64,000 bases of DNA from Candidatus Apopatosoma intestinale (GCA_003524145.1 DODZ01000035.1:122649-186648); one strand, 5' to 3'. Positions 1-7,332 are shown, numbered from the stretch's first letter. The notes: a model not told the origin generated them from the letters alone. Numbers and translations: made by a program.

Positions 1-342
1 GGAAAGCTCACGCACAATATCGCCCTTGCCGTTTTTGTAAGGGGAATTTTTTATGGAATGCTCGGTGGTTTTTGTCTGCCAGAGGCAGAAACCGTCGTGA
101 TGCTTGGCGGTGATGATGGCACCTTTGAGTCCTGCCGCCTTGATGGCGCGTGCCCAACCCTCGCAGTCAAGCTCCGTGGGATTGAATATGGCGGGGTCTT
201 CCGTGCCGTCGCCCCATTCTTTTCCCGTGTATGTATTCGGGCTGAAATGGATGAATGCGTACATTTCCATATCAAACCAGCGCAGTTGGTTTTCATTCGG
301 GCGTACATTACCCAGCTGTTTCATGTATTCCTTGATTTCCAT
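1..342 (-). CDS. Alpha-L-fucosidase (GH29), N-terminal part
   Basis: The first 114 codons of a glycoside hydrolase family 29 enzyme, which removes alpha-L-fucose from glycans; the rest lies beyond the window edge. The frame reads WFDMEMYAFIHFSPNTYTG, then GAIITAKHHDGFCLW, both characteristic of the N-terminal barrel of GH29 alpha-L-fucosidases (the HHDGF block is near the substrate site). The ATG at 342-340 is preceded by a strong GGAGG. There is no signal peptide, so the enzyme is probably cytoplasmic and acts on imported fucosylated oligosaccharides. A consensus-like promoter with an overlapping palindrome lies just upstream (383-424). The gene is divergent from the small membrane protein at 558. 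The exact substrate linkage cannot be told from this fragment. Confidence 0.88.
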   Translation of the reverse strand, partial: MEIKEYMKQLGNVRPNENQLRWFDMEMYAFIHFSPNTYTGKEWGDGTEDPAIFNPTELDCEGWARAIKAAGLKGAIITAKHHDGFCLWQTKTTEHSIKNSPYKNGKGDIVRELS

Positions 343-382
343 TTGTTCCTCCGAGAGAGAATTTTGCAAAACATGCGAGATA

Positions 383-424
383 AATATACCATAAAAAAGG
401 GCTATTTGTCAATAGCTATTGTCA
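383..424 (-). promoter_or_regulatory. Promoter of the fucosidase gene with overlapping palindromic operator
   Basis: On the minus strand a TTGACA (412-407) is followed after 18 bases by TATATT (388-383). A near-perfect 18-base palindrome, with the 12-base core CAATAGCTATTG, covers 407-424 and overlaps the -35 hexamer, the position expected for a repressor site. The half sequence GCTATTGTCA recurs at 483-492 in the promoter of the divergent gene. The regulator is not in the window. Confidence 0.6.
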
Positions 425-486
425 TATTGCTGTATAAATCTGTTATCATTCCGCGGCGAAAAAATTGCCGTATCGGAAAAAGGCTA

Positions 487-515
487 TTGTCAAAGCAAAA
501 TCACTGTGGTATAAT
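487..515 (+). promoter_or_regulatory. Promoter of the small membrane protein gene
   Basis: TTGTCA (487-492), a 17-base spacer and TATAAT (510-515) lie about 40 bases before the start codon at 558. The -35 hexamer sits inside a second copy of the GCTATTGTCA element found in the fucosidase operator, so the two divergent genes may share a regulator. Confidence 0.55.
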
Positions 516-557
516 AAAAATGATAACTATTGTTGCTCTGACGGGAGGGAGGCAGAT

Positions 558-710
558 ATGGAATTTTTTGCCGAATTTTTACTGGAAATATATATGCAGC
601 TGATGTTTCTCGTCGTACCGAAGAAAAAGAGAGGCAACAAAAAATATAGAGTAATCGCAACGCTTATTGCAATTGCGGTTTTGCTTGGCGTAATGGCGCT
701 TGCACTATGA
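558..710 (+). CDS. Small clostridial membrane protein, cut short by an in-frame UGA
   Basis: A 50-residue protein starting MEFFAEFLLEIYMQ with a GGGAGGGAGG ribosome-binding site just upstream. A basic linker (KKKRGNKKYR) leads into a hydrophobic segment VIATLIAIAVLLGVMALAL that ends at a TGA (708-710). The same frame stays open to 816-818 and encodes a second hydrophobic stretch, GAILISKYKNPLGIIPIAVA and onward. From memory, small membrane proteins beginning MEF.ELL.E are common in Clostridia and continue through both hydrophobic segments. The UGA therefore looks like an interruption (nonsense mutation or readthrough) rather than the natural end. Function unknown. Confidence 0.5.
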   Translation: MEFFAEFLLEIYMQLMFLVVPKKKRGNKKYRVIATLIAIAVLLGVMALAL

Positions 711-855
711 GGCGCTATACTCATTTCGAAATATAAAAATCCCCTCGGCATCATTCCCATCGCGGTAGCGGCTGTTATTTCTCTCTCAGATTCTTGCCGG
801 ATTTGTATTGTACGATAAAAACCATTGATAAAAACGGCATATCAAAGAATTACAG

Positions 856-896
856 AATCCCTCTTTTCGTGTGCACAGCACCCGAAAAGAGGGATT
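856..896. terminator. Bidirectional terminator between convergent genes
   Basis: A perfect 14-base stem (AATCCCTCTTTTCG with its complement) closes a 13-base loop, followed by TATTTGTAT on the plus strand. It lies between the small membrane protein (plus) and the AAA ATPase (minus) and can serve both. Confidence 0.7.
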
Positions 897-916
897 TATT
901 TGTATCGGTATTTCCG

Positions 917-1801
917 TTATTTGAATTCATCCTCGTGCGAGCGGAAAAAGTCGCGGTAGACACGGACATTCGGAAGCTCTGTCCAACGCTTATCGCAAAC
1001 GGGATGGGCGTCAAGGTCGTATATTTTCGCGCCTTTCATCGAGAGGATGAAAGGGCTGTGCGTCGCGATGATGAACTGACAGCCGTAAAACCGCGCAGAA
1101 TCCTCGAGAAACCGCGCAAGCTCAAGCTGATATTCGGCAGAAAGGCTGTTTTCCGGCTCGTCGAGAAGATAGAGCGCATCTTCCTTTATCTCGCTTGTAA
1201 AATAGCGGAATGCGCTTTCCCCGTTGGATTTTTCGGTCACATTCTGCGGCAGGCGGCGCTTGGCATACTTGTTTTTCGTCGTGTGACGCGCTTCGTTGTG
1301 GCGGCGAAGCTCATCGTATTCCGATAAATCGCGCATGAGAAAGGGCGGCTCATTCGGGTCGTTCAGCTTTTCGTATTCGCTGAAAATCTCCTCGCGGCGC
1401 CTGTCCACGCCGTCGTTTATCGCGCGCATGTCGAGCAGAAAATCGAAAACCTCGTCGCTTGTTATGATGCGGCTTTCGCTCGGCAGGTAGCTGCGCGTCA
1501 GCCCATATCTGCAGTATGAGAGATACTCCTCAAAATAAGGCGTGCGGTTGAATGGCGCCTTGCGGATAAGTCCCAGTTTTTCCGCCACGATATTGAGAAA
1601 TGTCGATTTTCCCGAGCCGTTTCCGCCGTAAAAAACGGTTATCGGCGCAAATTCCGCATGGGAGAAATATTTTTCGGGGAAAATCTTGAAAGGGTAAACG
1701 CTTTCGGCAAAGCAGGTCATTTCCACCTTATAATTAAAGGAAAGCACATATTCCGCTTCGTCGCGCTCGGAGGCGGGGTCGAAATATTCGAGATATGTCA
1801 T
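917..1801 (-). CDS. AAA family ATPase (ABC/SMC-like, no nuclease domain seen)
   Basis: A soluble 294-residue ATPase with Walker A GGNGSGKST at about residues 59-67, Walker B within LYLLDEPENSLS, and a switch histidine in ATHSPF, the arrangement of stand-alone ABC-type predicted ATPases. Intact proteins of this size and layout are, from memory, common single genes in Clostridia, and their role is unknown. I see no added nuclease or membrane domain. The start at 1801 overlaps the stop of the upstream repressor gene as ATGA, so the two are translationally coupled; an earlier in-frame start at 1834 would lie inside the repressor gene and is less likely. Role in stress or defence is only a guess from the coupling to an S24-type repressor. 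Confidence 0.8.
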   Translation of the reverse strand: MTYLEYFDPASERDEAEYVLSFNYKVEMTCFAESVYPFKIFPEKYFSHAEFAPITVFYGGNGSGKSTFLNIVAEKLGLIRKAPFNRTPYFEEYLSYCRYGLTRSYLPSESRIITSDEVFDFLLDMRAINDGVDRRREEIFSEYEKLNDPNEPPFLMRDLSEYDELRRHNEARHTTKNKYAKRRLPQNVTEKSNGESAFRYFTSEIKEDALYLLDEPENSLSAEYQLELARFLEDSARFYGCQFIIATHSPFILSMKGAKIYDLDAHPVCDKRWTELPNVRVYRDFFRSHEDEFK

Positions 1802-2547
1802 CTTTTCAGCTTGCCGATGACCTTGCCGAAGCATGTGACGCTCACGGCAGTGTCGAGCGGAATGTCGCTGTAGTCGGGATTGAGTGAGATGAGCCTGTTC
1901 CCGCCGTACTGCTTGAAGTAGCTTTCGCCGTCCACGGCGAAAATTCCGAGCTCGCCTATTTCGATATTCTTTCGGTCGGAAACGAGGAGGATATCTCCGT
2001 CGCTGTATTTGGGCATCATGCTGTTTCCGCGAACCTTAATCGCGAAATCCGCCATGTCTGTTGTCGGGCTGCTGTATACGGAAATATTAGTATAGTCGCT
2101 GTCGGCAAGGTAGGAGCCGGTGCCGGCGGAGGCGGCTGTGGAATAGAGGCGGAGAGTACGTATTTTTCGCGCCGCCTTGATGATGTCGTCTTTCTGCGGC
2201 TCGGAATCGCGCTTCGCCGAGGCTTCCTTTGCCTTTTGCAGGCGGCTGTATTCCTTATTTATAATATAGTCGGCGGTCTCCTTGCCGCTCGCGTCAAGCT
2301 CGGAATATTTGCGCATGATGTCCGGCAGGGAAGCGCCGCCGCTGTATGAAGAGGTGCCGAGAAGCTCGTCCAGCGTGCAGGAGAAGGCACCCGAAAGCGC
2401 TGTCAGTGTAGAGAGCTTGGGATCGTTCGTTGCGCCCGAAAGCAACTTGTTGAGAGTGCCGAGAGATATTCCCGAGAGCTCAGAGAGACTTTCATTCGTG
2501 AGTTTTCTTTCCTTTTTTATTTTCTTTATGCTCTCAAGCCATTCCAT
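1798..2547 (-). CDS. XRE-family repressor with S24 autoprotease domain
   Basis: A 249-residue CI/LexA-like regulator. Residues 1-65 form a lambda-repressor-type helix-turn-helix (LSELSGISLGTLNKLLSG). Residues 135-249 form an S24 peptidase domain with catalytic Ser176 in GNSMMP and Lys212 in YFKQY, and a likely self-cleavage bond Ala141-Gly142 in TAASAGTG. Such proteins repress transcription until DNA damage and RecA filaments trigger self-cleavage. The start was set at 2547 because GGAGG lies 8-9 bases upstream; a longer frame to 2631 has no such site. The gene is coupled by ATGA overlap to the AAA ATPase. The intergenic region ahead of it contains an inverted repeat at 2630-2647 that may be its operator. 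No other phage genes are seen nearby. Confidence 0.88.
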   Translation of the reverse strand: MEWLESIKKIKKERKLTNESLSELSGISLGTLNKLLSGATNDPKLSTLTALSGAFSCTLDELLGTSSYSGGASLPDIMRKYSELDASGKETADYIINKEYSRLQKAKEASAKRDSEPQKDDIIKAARKIRTLRLYSTAASAGTGSYLADSDYTNISVYSSPTTDMADFAIKVRGNSMMPKYSDGDILLVSDRKNIEIGELGIFAVDGESYFKQYGGNRLISLNPDYSDIPLDTAVSVTCFGKVIGKLKR

Positions 2548-2629
2548 ATCAAAAACCTCCGATTTTATTATAAATAGAAATATTCCGCTTGTCTGCTTCA
2601 TAATTATATTATTGCAAATGTATTCTATC

Positions 2630-2647
2630 ACAAAATTTCGGTTTTGT
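2630..2647. promoter_or_regulatory. Inverted repeat, candidate repressor operator
   Basis: ACAAAATTTCGGTTTTGT: six-base arms ACAAAA/TTTTGT around a six-base centre, about 80 bases upstream of the S24 repressor start and upstream of the divergent gene. Position fits autoregulation, but the arms are AT-rich and short. Confidence 0.35.
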
Positions 2648-2712
2648 AAAGAGGTTTTTGAAAATAATTTATATTCAGCGGTAAAAATTTTGAAGAAAAT
2701 TATAAAAAACTA

Positions 2713-2741
2713 TTGACAAAACGCGAAATGAGTAGTATAAT
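2713..2741 (+). promoter_or_regulatory. Consensus promoter of the gene at 2803
   Basis: TTGACA (2713-2718), a 17-base spacer and TATAAT (2736-2741): an exact match to the housekeeping sigma consensus, giving a leader of about 55 bases. Confidence 0.8.
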
Positions 2742-2802
2742 CAAATTACAAATTATATTTGACGGTAATTTTTATACATAAATATAAACTCGGAGGGCAA
2801 AA

Positions 2803-3114
2803 ATGATTACTGAAAGCGGATTTGAAATAATTGGCGGTTGCAAGGTGTACGAATATGAGGTTGCCTGCCCGAATTATACGCGGGCAAAAAAAGCAGGCGG
2901 CTTTTTTGCCGCAGTGCTCGCGCTCTTTTCCGCGTTTTTTGCTTTTCTCGGAAATGTGCTTTGCACATTCGCCGCAGGCGCGGCGGGCGGTAAAAAGACG
3001 CGATCCGCCGCAGGTAAGAAGAAGCTTGCGCATGTATTTGCGGGATTCGGAATCTTCGTTCTGTGCGCCGCCTGCACTCTTGCCGGAGTCGGTCTTGCCG
3101 CTCTGCTGATGTGA
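2803..3114 (+). CDS. Hypothetical membrane protein, 103 aa
   Basis: I do not recognise this family. The start has a clear GGAGGG site eight bases upstream and a perfect promoter. Residues 1-30 are soluble (MITESGFEIIGGCKVYEYEV). Two hydrophobic segments follow at about 33-58 and 80-102, separated by a basic alanine/glycine/lysine loop (GGKKTRSAAGKKK), predicting two membrane helices in a hairpin. It is divergent from the S24 repressor and could be under its control. It ends before a short hairpin at 3120-3138. Confidence 0.6.
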   Translation: MITESGFEIIGGCKVYEYEVACPNYTRAKKAGGFFAAVLALFSAFFAFLGNVLCTFAAGAAGGKKTRSAAGKKKLAHVFAGFGIFVLCAACTLAGVGLAALLM

Positions 3115-3119
3115 CTGAA

Positions 3120-3138
3120 GCTTCGGTATGCCCGAAGC
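3120..3138. terminator. Short hairpin after the membrane protein gene
   Basis: GCTTCGG/CCGAAGC with a five-base loop follows six bases after the stop codon, but no T-tract follows, so termination here would be weak. Confidence 0.3.
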
Positions 3139-3242
3139 GGAAAATAAAATCCAAGTCAAAAATGAGGACTTTGCTTTAAATCGCAGATTGATACTTCATA
3201 TATAATATCATCTGACGAAATAATCTCCCCCCTGATGTAAAT

Positions 3243-3270
3243 CCCCTGCCGAAGCAGTTATCGGCAGGGG
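3243..3270. terminator. Strong hairpin before the Nudix-glycosylase gene end
   Basis: A perfect 10-base stem, CCCCTGCCGA with its complement, around an 8-base loop, 42 bases beyond the stop of the minus-strand gene at 3312. It lies between convergent genes; no good T-tract follows on either strand. Confidence 0.45.
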
Positions 3271-3311
3271 ACGTGGCAGGCAACGAAAAAAATGCAATAG
3301 GATATGATAAT

Positions 3312-4211
3312 CTATTTCAGGATAATCTTCCATTCCGCAGTCAGCTTCTCGAGCGAAGCCGAGGCGTTTGCGGGGCTTGTAGACGGGAGCTTCACGGCTC
3401 GTATGCCCGTTTTTTGCAGGAGAAGTTTGTCATAGAGGCGCGAGGCGGTGCCGCCGTTTGCAAAAATGTGCGTGATTTTGCTTTTCGCCAGTATTTCCGA
3501 GAGGTCATTAGGTGCGGCGTGCTTTATCGAGCTGTCGGAGGAGCCACTTATTTCGCACGAGGCTATGACATCCCAGAGAGCAATTCCGTGGCGCAGGAGC
3601 ATAGCGCGCTTTTCGTCGATGCTTTCGGGGATATTTTCACAGAGTATCGCGGCAAGCACGCGCCAGAATCGGTTTTGCGGATGCGCATAGTAAAATCCCG
3701 CTTCGCGCGATTTTACCGATGGAAAGCTGCCGAGAATAAGAACGCGCGAATTTTTATCCCATACGGGCGCGATATTATGCACGAAATGTTCGCTTGCCGG
3801 ACAGACGGCACCGCTTGCGATAAGACGCGCGTAGTTTACCATGAGATAGATATTGCCTGCGCCCGCAAAGCGGGAAGTATCCGAGAAATCCGAATCCGCA
3901 GGAATCCATTCGAGCCTGTTTTCTTTCCCGAAAACGGGCTTTTCGTTTTTCAGCGTGCCGCTCCAGAATTCAAGGAGCAGATCTTCTTCGCAATATGTGA
4001 GGTCGATGAGATGGGAGATGCTTATATCTTCGCGGCTTACGGCGGTTTCCTCAAAAAGCTCGCGATATGCCGCCGCTTCGCTTTCTTCACCTTCTTCAAT
4101 GCTGCCGCCGACGAAATTAAGCTTGCCCTTATGCGGTGCTTTTTTTCGCAGGCACATGAGTATTTTGCTTCTGTCGGGTGAAAAGACGAGTATCAGATTG
4201 TATTTTTTCAT
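3312..4211 (-). CDS. Nudix hydrolase fused to hypoxanthine-DNA glycosylase (UDG family 6 type)
   Basis: A 299-residue two-domain protein. Residues 1-135 are a Nudix hydrolase: the Nudix box spans 36-58 (GSIEEG-E-7 residues-RELFEE) and is complete except that the usual glycine after EEx is alanine. Residues 141-297 match the DNA-deoxyinosine glycosylase family, with GSFPSVKSREAGFYY (161-175) and HPQNRFWRVL (177-186). The first domain would hydrolyse modified nucleotides in the pool and the second would excise deaminated bases from DNA, so one polypeptide could link nucleotide sanitation to base excision repair. That coupling is inference. The gene lies six bases after the AraC regulator gene and is probably co-transcribed with it. 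Confidence 0.85.
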   Translation of the reverse strand: MKKYNLILVFSPDRSKILMCLRKKAPHKGKLNFVGGSIEEGEESEAAAYRELFEETAVSREDISISHLIDLTYCEEDLLLEFWSGTLKNEKPVFGKENRLEWIPADSDFSDTSRFAGAGNIYLMVNYARLIASGAVCPASEHFVHNIAPVWDKNSRVLILGSFPSVKSREAGFYYAHPQNRFWRVLAAILCENIPESIDEKRAMLLRHGIALWDVIASCEISGSSDSSIKHAAPNDLSEILAKSKITHIFANGGTASRLYDKLLLQKTGIRAVKLPSTSPANASASLEKLTAEWKIILK

Positions 4212-4217
4212 ATGCGC

Positions 4218-5000
4218 TCACTTCCCGTGTCTTCTGTATTCGCCTGTGGTGATGCCTGCGATTTTACGGAATTGGCGGCAAAAATATGCGCAATCGTAGA
4301 AGCCGAGCAGACTCGAAATATGTTCTATCGTATAGTCCGAGGTATCAAGCAGTAGCTTTGCCTTGCTTATTTTCGCTTTCATCAGATACTCGGAAAACGA
4401 GATTCCGACGGTGGCAGAGAAGAGCCTGCCGAAATAATCGGCACTGTAACCGTAGATTTTTGCCGTTTGCGAGAGCGAACCTATGCTCTCCGGCGCGAAA
4501 TCCATCTGTTCCGTAAGCTTTTTTATCATGGCGTCATGTGGGGCTTCGATTATCGGTGCGGGCGTTTTCGGCGAGCCGCCGAAAAACTCTGTCAGAGCGC
4601 AGTGAAGAAATTCCGCCGCACTTTCGTTTTCGCCTTTATTGTAATAAAAGATGACGCGACGTAGCAGGCGTGAATAAAATTCTGTATCGGGGATAGTTTT
4701 GCAGACGGTTTTCTTCGGGAAAACCGCCATGTTTCTCGGCGAAAAATGAACATTCAGCGCGAGCAGACGGTCGTTTACATCGTGCGAGGCATTGTACTGC
4801 GTATTCGGGCAGAGCAGAAAGCTCTTTCCCGCGGTTATCTCCATCGGTTCGCCGCCGCAGATTATTGTGCCCTTGCCGCGGAGCACTGTCCACAGGTCAT
4901 AATCGGGAAAACCCACCGTATTCCAGCTCCAGTCCGCAGGGCAATCCGATATGCCGCAGGAATTTATTCTGATATCAAGTTCATGAAGTGCTTCTTCCAT
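4218..5000 (-). CDS. AraC-family transcriptional regulator
   Basis: A 260-residue regulator. The N-terminal half looks like a cupin ligand domain (VLRGKGTIICGGEPMEITAGKSFLL), typical of sugar-sensing AraC proteins. The C-terminal 100 residues carry two helix-turn-helix motifs ending in CAYFCRQFRKIAGITTGEYR, the family signature. The start at 5000 has GGAGG five bases away; the frame extends to 5054 without support. Its promoter (TTGACT, 17 bases, TATTAT) is back to back with that of the divergent gene at 5170, a natural control target. The downstream Nudix-glycosylase gene is probably in the same transcript, though the functional link is unclear. The ligand cannot be predicted. Confidence 0.88.
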   Translation of the reverse strand: MEEALHELDIRINSCGISDCPADWSWNTVGFPDYDLWTVLRGKGTIICGGEPMEITAGKSFLLCPNTQYNASHDVNDRLLALNVHFSPRNMAVFPKKTVCKTIPDTEFYSRLLRRVIFYYNKGENESAAEFLHCALTEFFGGSPKTPAPIIEAPHDAMIKKLTEQMDFAPESIGSLSQTAKIYGYSADYFGRLFSATVGISFSEYLMKAKISKAKLLLDTSDYTIEHISSLLGFYDCAYFCRQFRKIAGITTGEYRRHGK

Positions 5001-5032
5001 AGCATCCTCCGAAAAAAGTTTCTCATGTCGTA

Positions 5033-5090
5033 ATAATACAATGATTTTTTGCATAAGTCAATAGACAAATCGGCTTTTTTATGATAAAAT
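5033..5090. promoter_or_regulatory. Back-to-back divergent promoters (AraC gene and gene at 5170)
   Basis: Minus strand: TTGACT (5061-5056), 17 bases, TATTAT (5038-5033). Plus strand: TAGACA (5062-5067), 17 bases, TAAAAT (5085-5090). The two -35 hexamers touch, so binding at one site would affect both promoters. Confidence 0.65.
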
Positions 5091-5169
5091 AAATATCACA
5101 GAGATTTTTTTGAAAAATTGCAAATCTGCCGTCGCACCGTGCGACTATATATAAAAACGGGAGGTAGAT

Positions 5170-5724
5170 ATGAATGTTTTTTGGTTTGTTGCCGCGGCTG
5201 TCGCGCTCGGCGTGATGATTTTTTACGGGAGAATTTTATTTAAGCGGGTTTTGTTTTCGGCTCGGCTGAAAAAAGCCTGCCGTGCAGGGAAATACGGCTT
5301 TTTGCCGACCCATGCATTCTGGCTTCTCGGGTGGACGCGGGGCAAAAAATGCGATTTTTACATCGAAAAGCCGGAGGGCATCTATGCCGTGAAACTCATC
5401 GGCGCATTGTCGCGCACAGCGCTTTTCAATTACATCAACGAGTGGCATTATGCCGTGCGCGATCTGACTTTTCATACGCGCTATGTTTCCATGGGCATAC
5501 CGTATAAGGCAAAAAGCAAAAGCAGATACGATTTTATCGGCGCTTTGCCGGAGGCTATGCGGGGAAAAGAAATAATTCACGCGATAGTGATGGTTCCCGT
5601 TTCGTGCTTTGTCACCTGCTCGCACGACGGCGAAATGAAGCCGATTTCCGACGGGGATAAGATAGCCGAGGGGACTTTTTATACAGGCTCGGGCTTTATA
5701 AATGATGTTCTCCTTAAAAAATGA
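5170..5724 (+). CDS. Hypothetical membrane-anchored protein, 184 aa
   Basis: I do not recognise the family. One N-terminal hydrophobic helix (residues 3-27, FWFVAAAVALGVMIFYG) is followed by a basic stretch (KRVLFSARLKKACRAGKYG), suggesting a cytoplasmic C-terminal domain of about 150 residues. The remainder has the pattern CDFYIEKPEGIYAVKLIG, a beta-rich look. The ribosome-binding site GGGAGG lies eight bases before the ATG. It ends at a strong bidirectional terminator. The gene is divergent from the AraC regulator with touching promoters and may be regulated by it. Confidence 0.6.
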   Translation: MNVFWFVAAAVALGVMIFYGRILFKRVLFSARLKKACRAGKYGFLPTHAFWLLGWTRGKKCDFYIEKPEGIYAVKLIGALSRTALFNYINEWHYAVRDLTFHTRYVSMGIPYKAKSKSRYDFIGALPEAMRGKEIIHAIVMVPVSCFVTCSHDGEMKPISDGDKIAEGTFYTGSGFINDVLLKK

Positions 5725-5829
5725 TAAAAACCTGAATTTTTTCATGAAAACGCCAACCTTTTGATTTTTTTCGCCACTATAACAGCACAACTGATAATGT
5801 TTGCGGACAAACTGCCGCAGTAAAAAGAG

Positions 5830-5870
5830 AACAAGACCAGCGGTCCCCTCCGTCGGTCTTGTTATTTTAT
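5830..5870. terminator. Bidirectional terminator
   Basis: AACAAGACC (5830-5838) pairs with GGTCTTGTT (5855-5863), followed by ATTTTAT on the plus strand and CTCTTTTTAC on the minus strand. It separates the convergent genes at 5170 and 5876. Confidence 0.8.
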
Positions 5871-5875
5871 CTCGT

Positions 5876-6298
5876 TTATATTATATAATCGCAGTTTTCG
5901 GGAGCTTTTATGAGGTCGGCTATCGTGATACCGTCAAAAAACTCGTCCGTCATCTTCTTATATTCGCGCCACATGGGGAGCGTTCTGCAATATGAAGCGC
6001 GCGGACACGGCGCGGCACCGCAGGCAAGGCATGCGACAGGCGCCATGTCCCCCTCGGTCAGGCGCAGAATCTCACCAACGGTATAATCTTCGGGTTCGCG
6101 GCAGAGCTTATAGCCGCCGCCCTTGCCGTGGATTCCCTCGATAAGCGCACCTTTGGCAAGCAGAGGTGTGATTTTTTCTATATATTTGAGCGAAATTTCC
6201 TGACGCTCCGCAATTTCGCGAAGCGGTATATAGCCGCCCCTGTGTTCCGCCAGATCTATCACTACTCTTATGGCGTATCTTCCGCGTGTCGATATCAT
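5876..6298 (-). CDS. Rrf2-family regulator (CymR/IscR-like) downstream of cysK
   Basis: A 140-residue winged-helix regulator beginning MISTRGRYAIR, the usual Rrf2 start, with the DNA-reading helix in ERQEISLKYIEK and wing GKGGGYKL. Four cysteines (about Cys90, 93, 98 and 104) lie where IscR-type proteins bind an Fe-S cluster. In Bacillus the relative CymR represses sulfur genes and binds cysteine synthase; the location directly after cysK (8 bases) fits that role, but the cysteines point also to Fe-S sensing. An ATG six bases earlier (6304) is possible; 6298 was chosen for spacing to TGAGA and family length. A TACCT-type inverted repeat at the cysK promoter is a candidate autoregulatory site. 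Confidence 0.87.
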   Translation of the reverse strand: MISTRGRYAIRVVIDLAEHRGGYIPLREIAERQEISLKYIEKITPLLAKGALIEGIHGKGGGYKLCREPEDYTVGEILRLTEGDMAPVACLACGAAPCPRASYCRTLPMWREYKKMTDEFFDGITIADLIKAPENCDYII

Positions 6299-6306
6299 AG
6301 TCATTC

Positions 6307-7239
6307 TCAGTCGGCAAAAAGAGGTGTGGAGAGATAGCGGTCGCCTGTATCGGGGAGGAGAACAACTATCGTTTTGCCCTCGTTTTCGGGCTTCTTTGCC
6401 AGTTCTATTGCCGCCCATACAGCCGCACCCGAGGAGATGCCGACGAGCACGCCCTCGCTCTTGCCGATAAGCTTGCCTGTGGCAAAAGCGTCCTCATTTG
6501 CAACGGGAATAATCTCGTCATAAATCTTTGTATCGAGAACATCGGGAACAAATCCCGCGCCGATGCCCTGAATTTTATGCGGACCGGCAACGCCTGTCGA
6601 AAGCACGGCGGAGGTCGCGGGCTCGACTGCGACAACCTTTACGGCGGGAAGTTTTGATTTCAGATATTTGCCGACGCCTGTTATAGTGCCGCCGGTGCCG
6701 ACGCCGGCTACAAAATAGTCGATATTGCCGTCGGTATCCTCGTATATTTCGGGTCCCGTGGTATCAAAATGCGCCTGCGGATTTGCGGGGTTTACAAATT
6801 GACCGGGAATGAAGCTGTCCGGAATCTCGCGCGCCAGCTCCTCCGCCTTGGCGATGGCACCTTTCATGCCCTTTGCGCCATCGGAGAGGACGAGCTCGGC
6901 ACCGTATGCCTTCATTATCTGACGGCGCTCGACAGACATTGTTTCGGGCATAACGATGATGATACGATAGCCTCGTGCCGCGGCAACGGAGGCAAGACCT
7001 ATGCCTGTATTTCCCGAGGTCGGCTCGATGATTACGGAGCCTTTTTTGAGAAGTCCTTTCTTTTCCGCATCGTCAATCATAGCCTTTGCCACTCTGTCCT
7101 TGACGGAGCCTGCGGGATTGAAATATTCGAGCTTGGCTACGATTTTTGCCTTCAGCCCGAGCTTTTCTTCAATATGAGAAAGCTCAAGAAGCGGAGTTTT
7201 ACCGATGAGCTCATCGGCGCTTTTATAGATTTTTGACAT
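6307..7239 (-). CDS. cysK: Cysteine synthase A (O-acetylserine sulfhydrylase)
   Basis: A full-length 310-residue PLP enzyme that makes L-cysteine from O-acetylserine and sulfide in the cytoplasm. The PLP lysine is in NPAGSVKDR, the substrate loop is PTSGNTGIG, and the phosphate-binding glycines are in [10 protein letters not shown]. It is the first gene of a two-gene unit with the Rrf2 regulator and has a perfect promoter 65-93 bases upstream overlapped on its downstream side by an inverted repeat. No serine acetyltransferase gene is nearby. Confidence 0.96.
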   Translation of the reverse strand: MSKIYKSADELIGKTPLLELSHIEEKLGLKAKIVAKLEYFNPAGSVKDRVAKAMIDDAEKKGLLKKGSVIIEPTSGNTGIGLASVAAARGYRIIIVMPETMSVERRQIMKAYGAELVLSDGAKGMKGAIAKAEELAREIPDSFIPGQFVNPANPQAHFDTTGPEIYEDTDGNIDYFVAGVGTGGTITGVGKYLKSKLPAVKVVAVEPATSAVLSTGVAGPHKIQGIGAGFVPDVLDTKIYDEIIPVANEDAFATGKLIGKSEGVLVGISSGAAVWAAIELAKKPENEGKTIVVLLPDTGDRYLSTPLFAD

Positions 7240-7279
7240 GATAATCTCTCCTTTTTTGTGTATTTACTGCCTCTTTATT

Positions 7280-7332
7280 TACCTACCAACATAGTATGCA
7301 GGTATTATAATACTGCCTTGATGATTTGTCAA
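7280..7332 (-). promoter_or_regulatory. cysK promoter with Rrf2-type operator
   Basis: Minus strand: TTGACA (7332-7327), 17 bases, TATAAT (7309-7304), an exact consensus. Immediately after the -10, TACCTGC and GTAGGTA form an inverted repeat (7304-7280, 11-base gap, 6 of 7 positions matching). A repressor bound here would block transcription start, consistent with autoregulation by the downstream Rrf2 protein. Confidence 0.7.

Noticed and set aside
2759..2788. Second promoter (TTGACG-18-TATAAA) before the gene at 2803
   Set aside because: It would start transcription right at or after the ribosome-binding site, leaving no usable leader.
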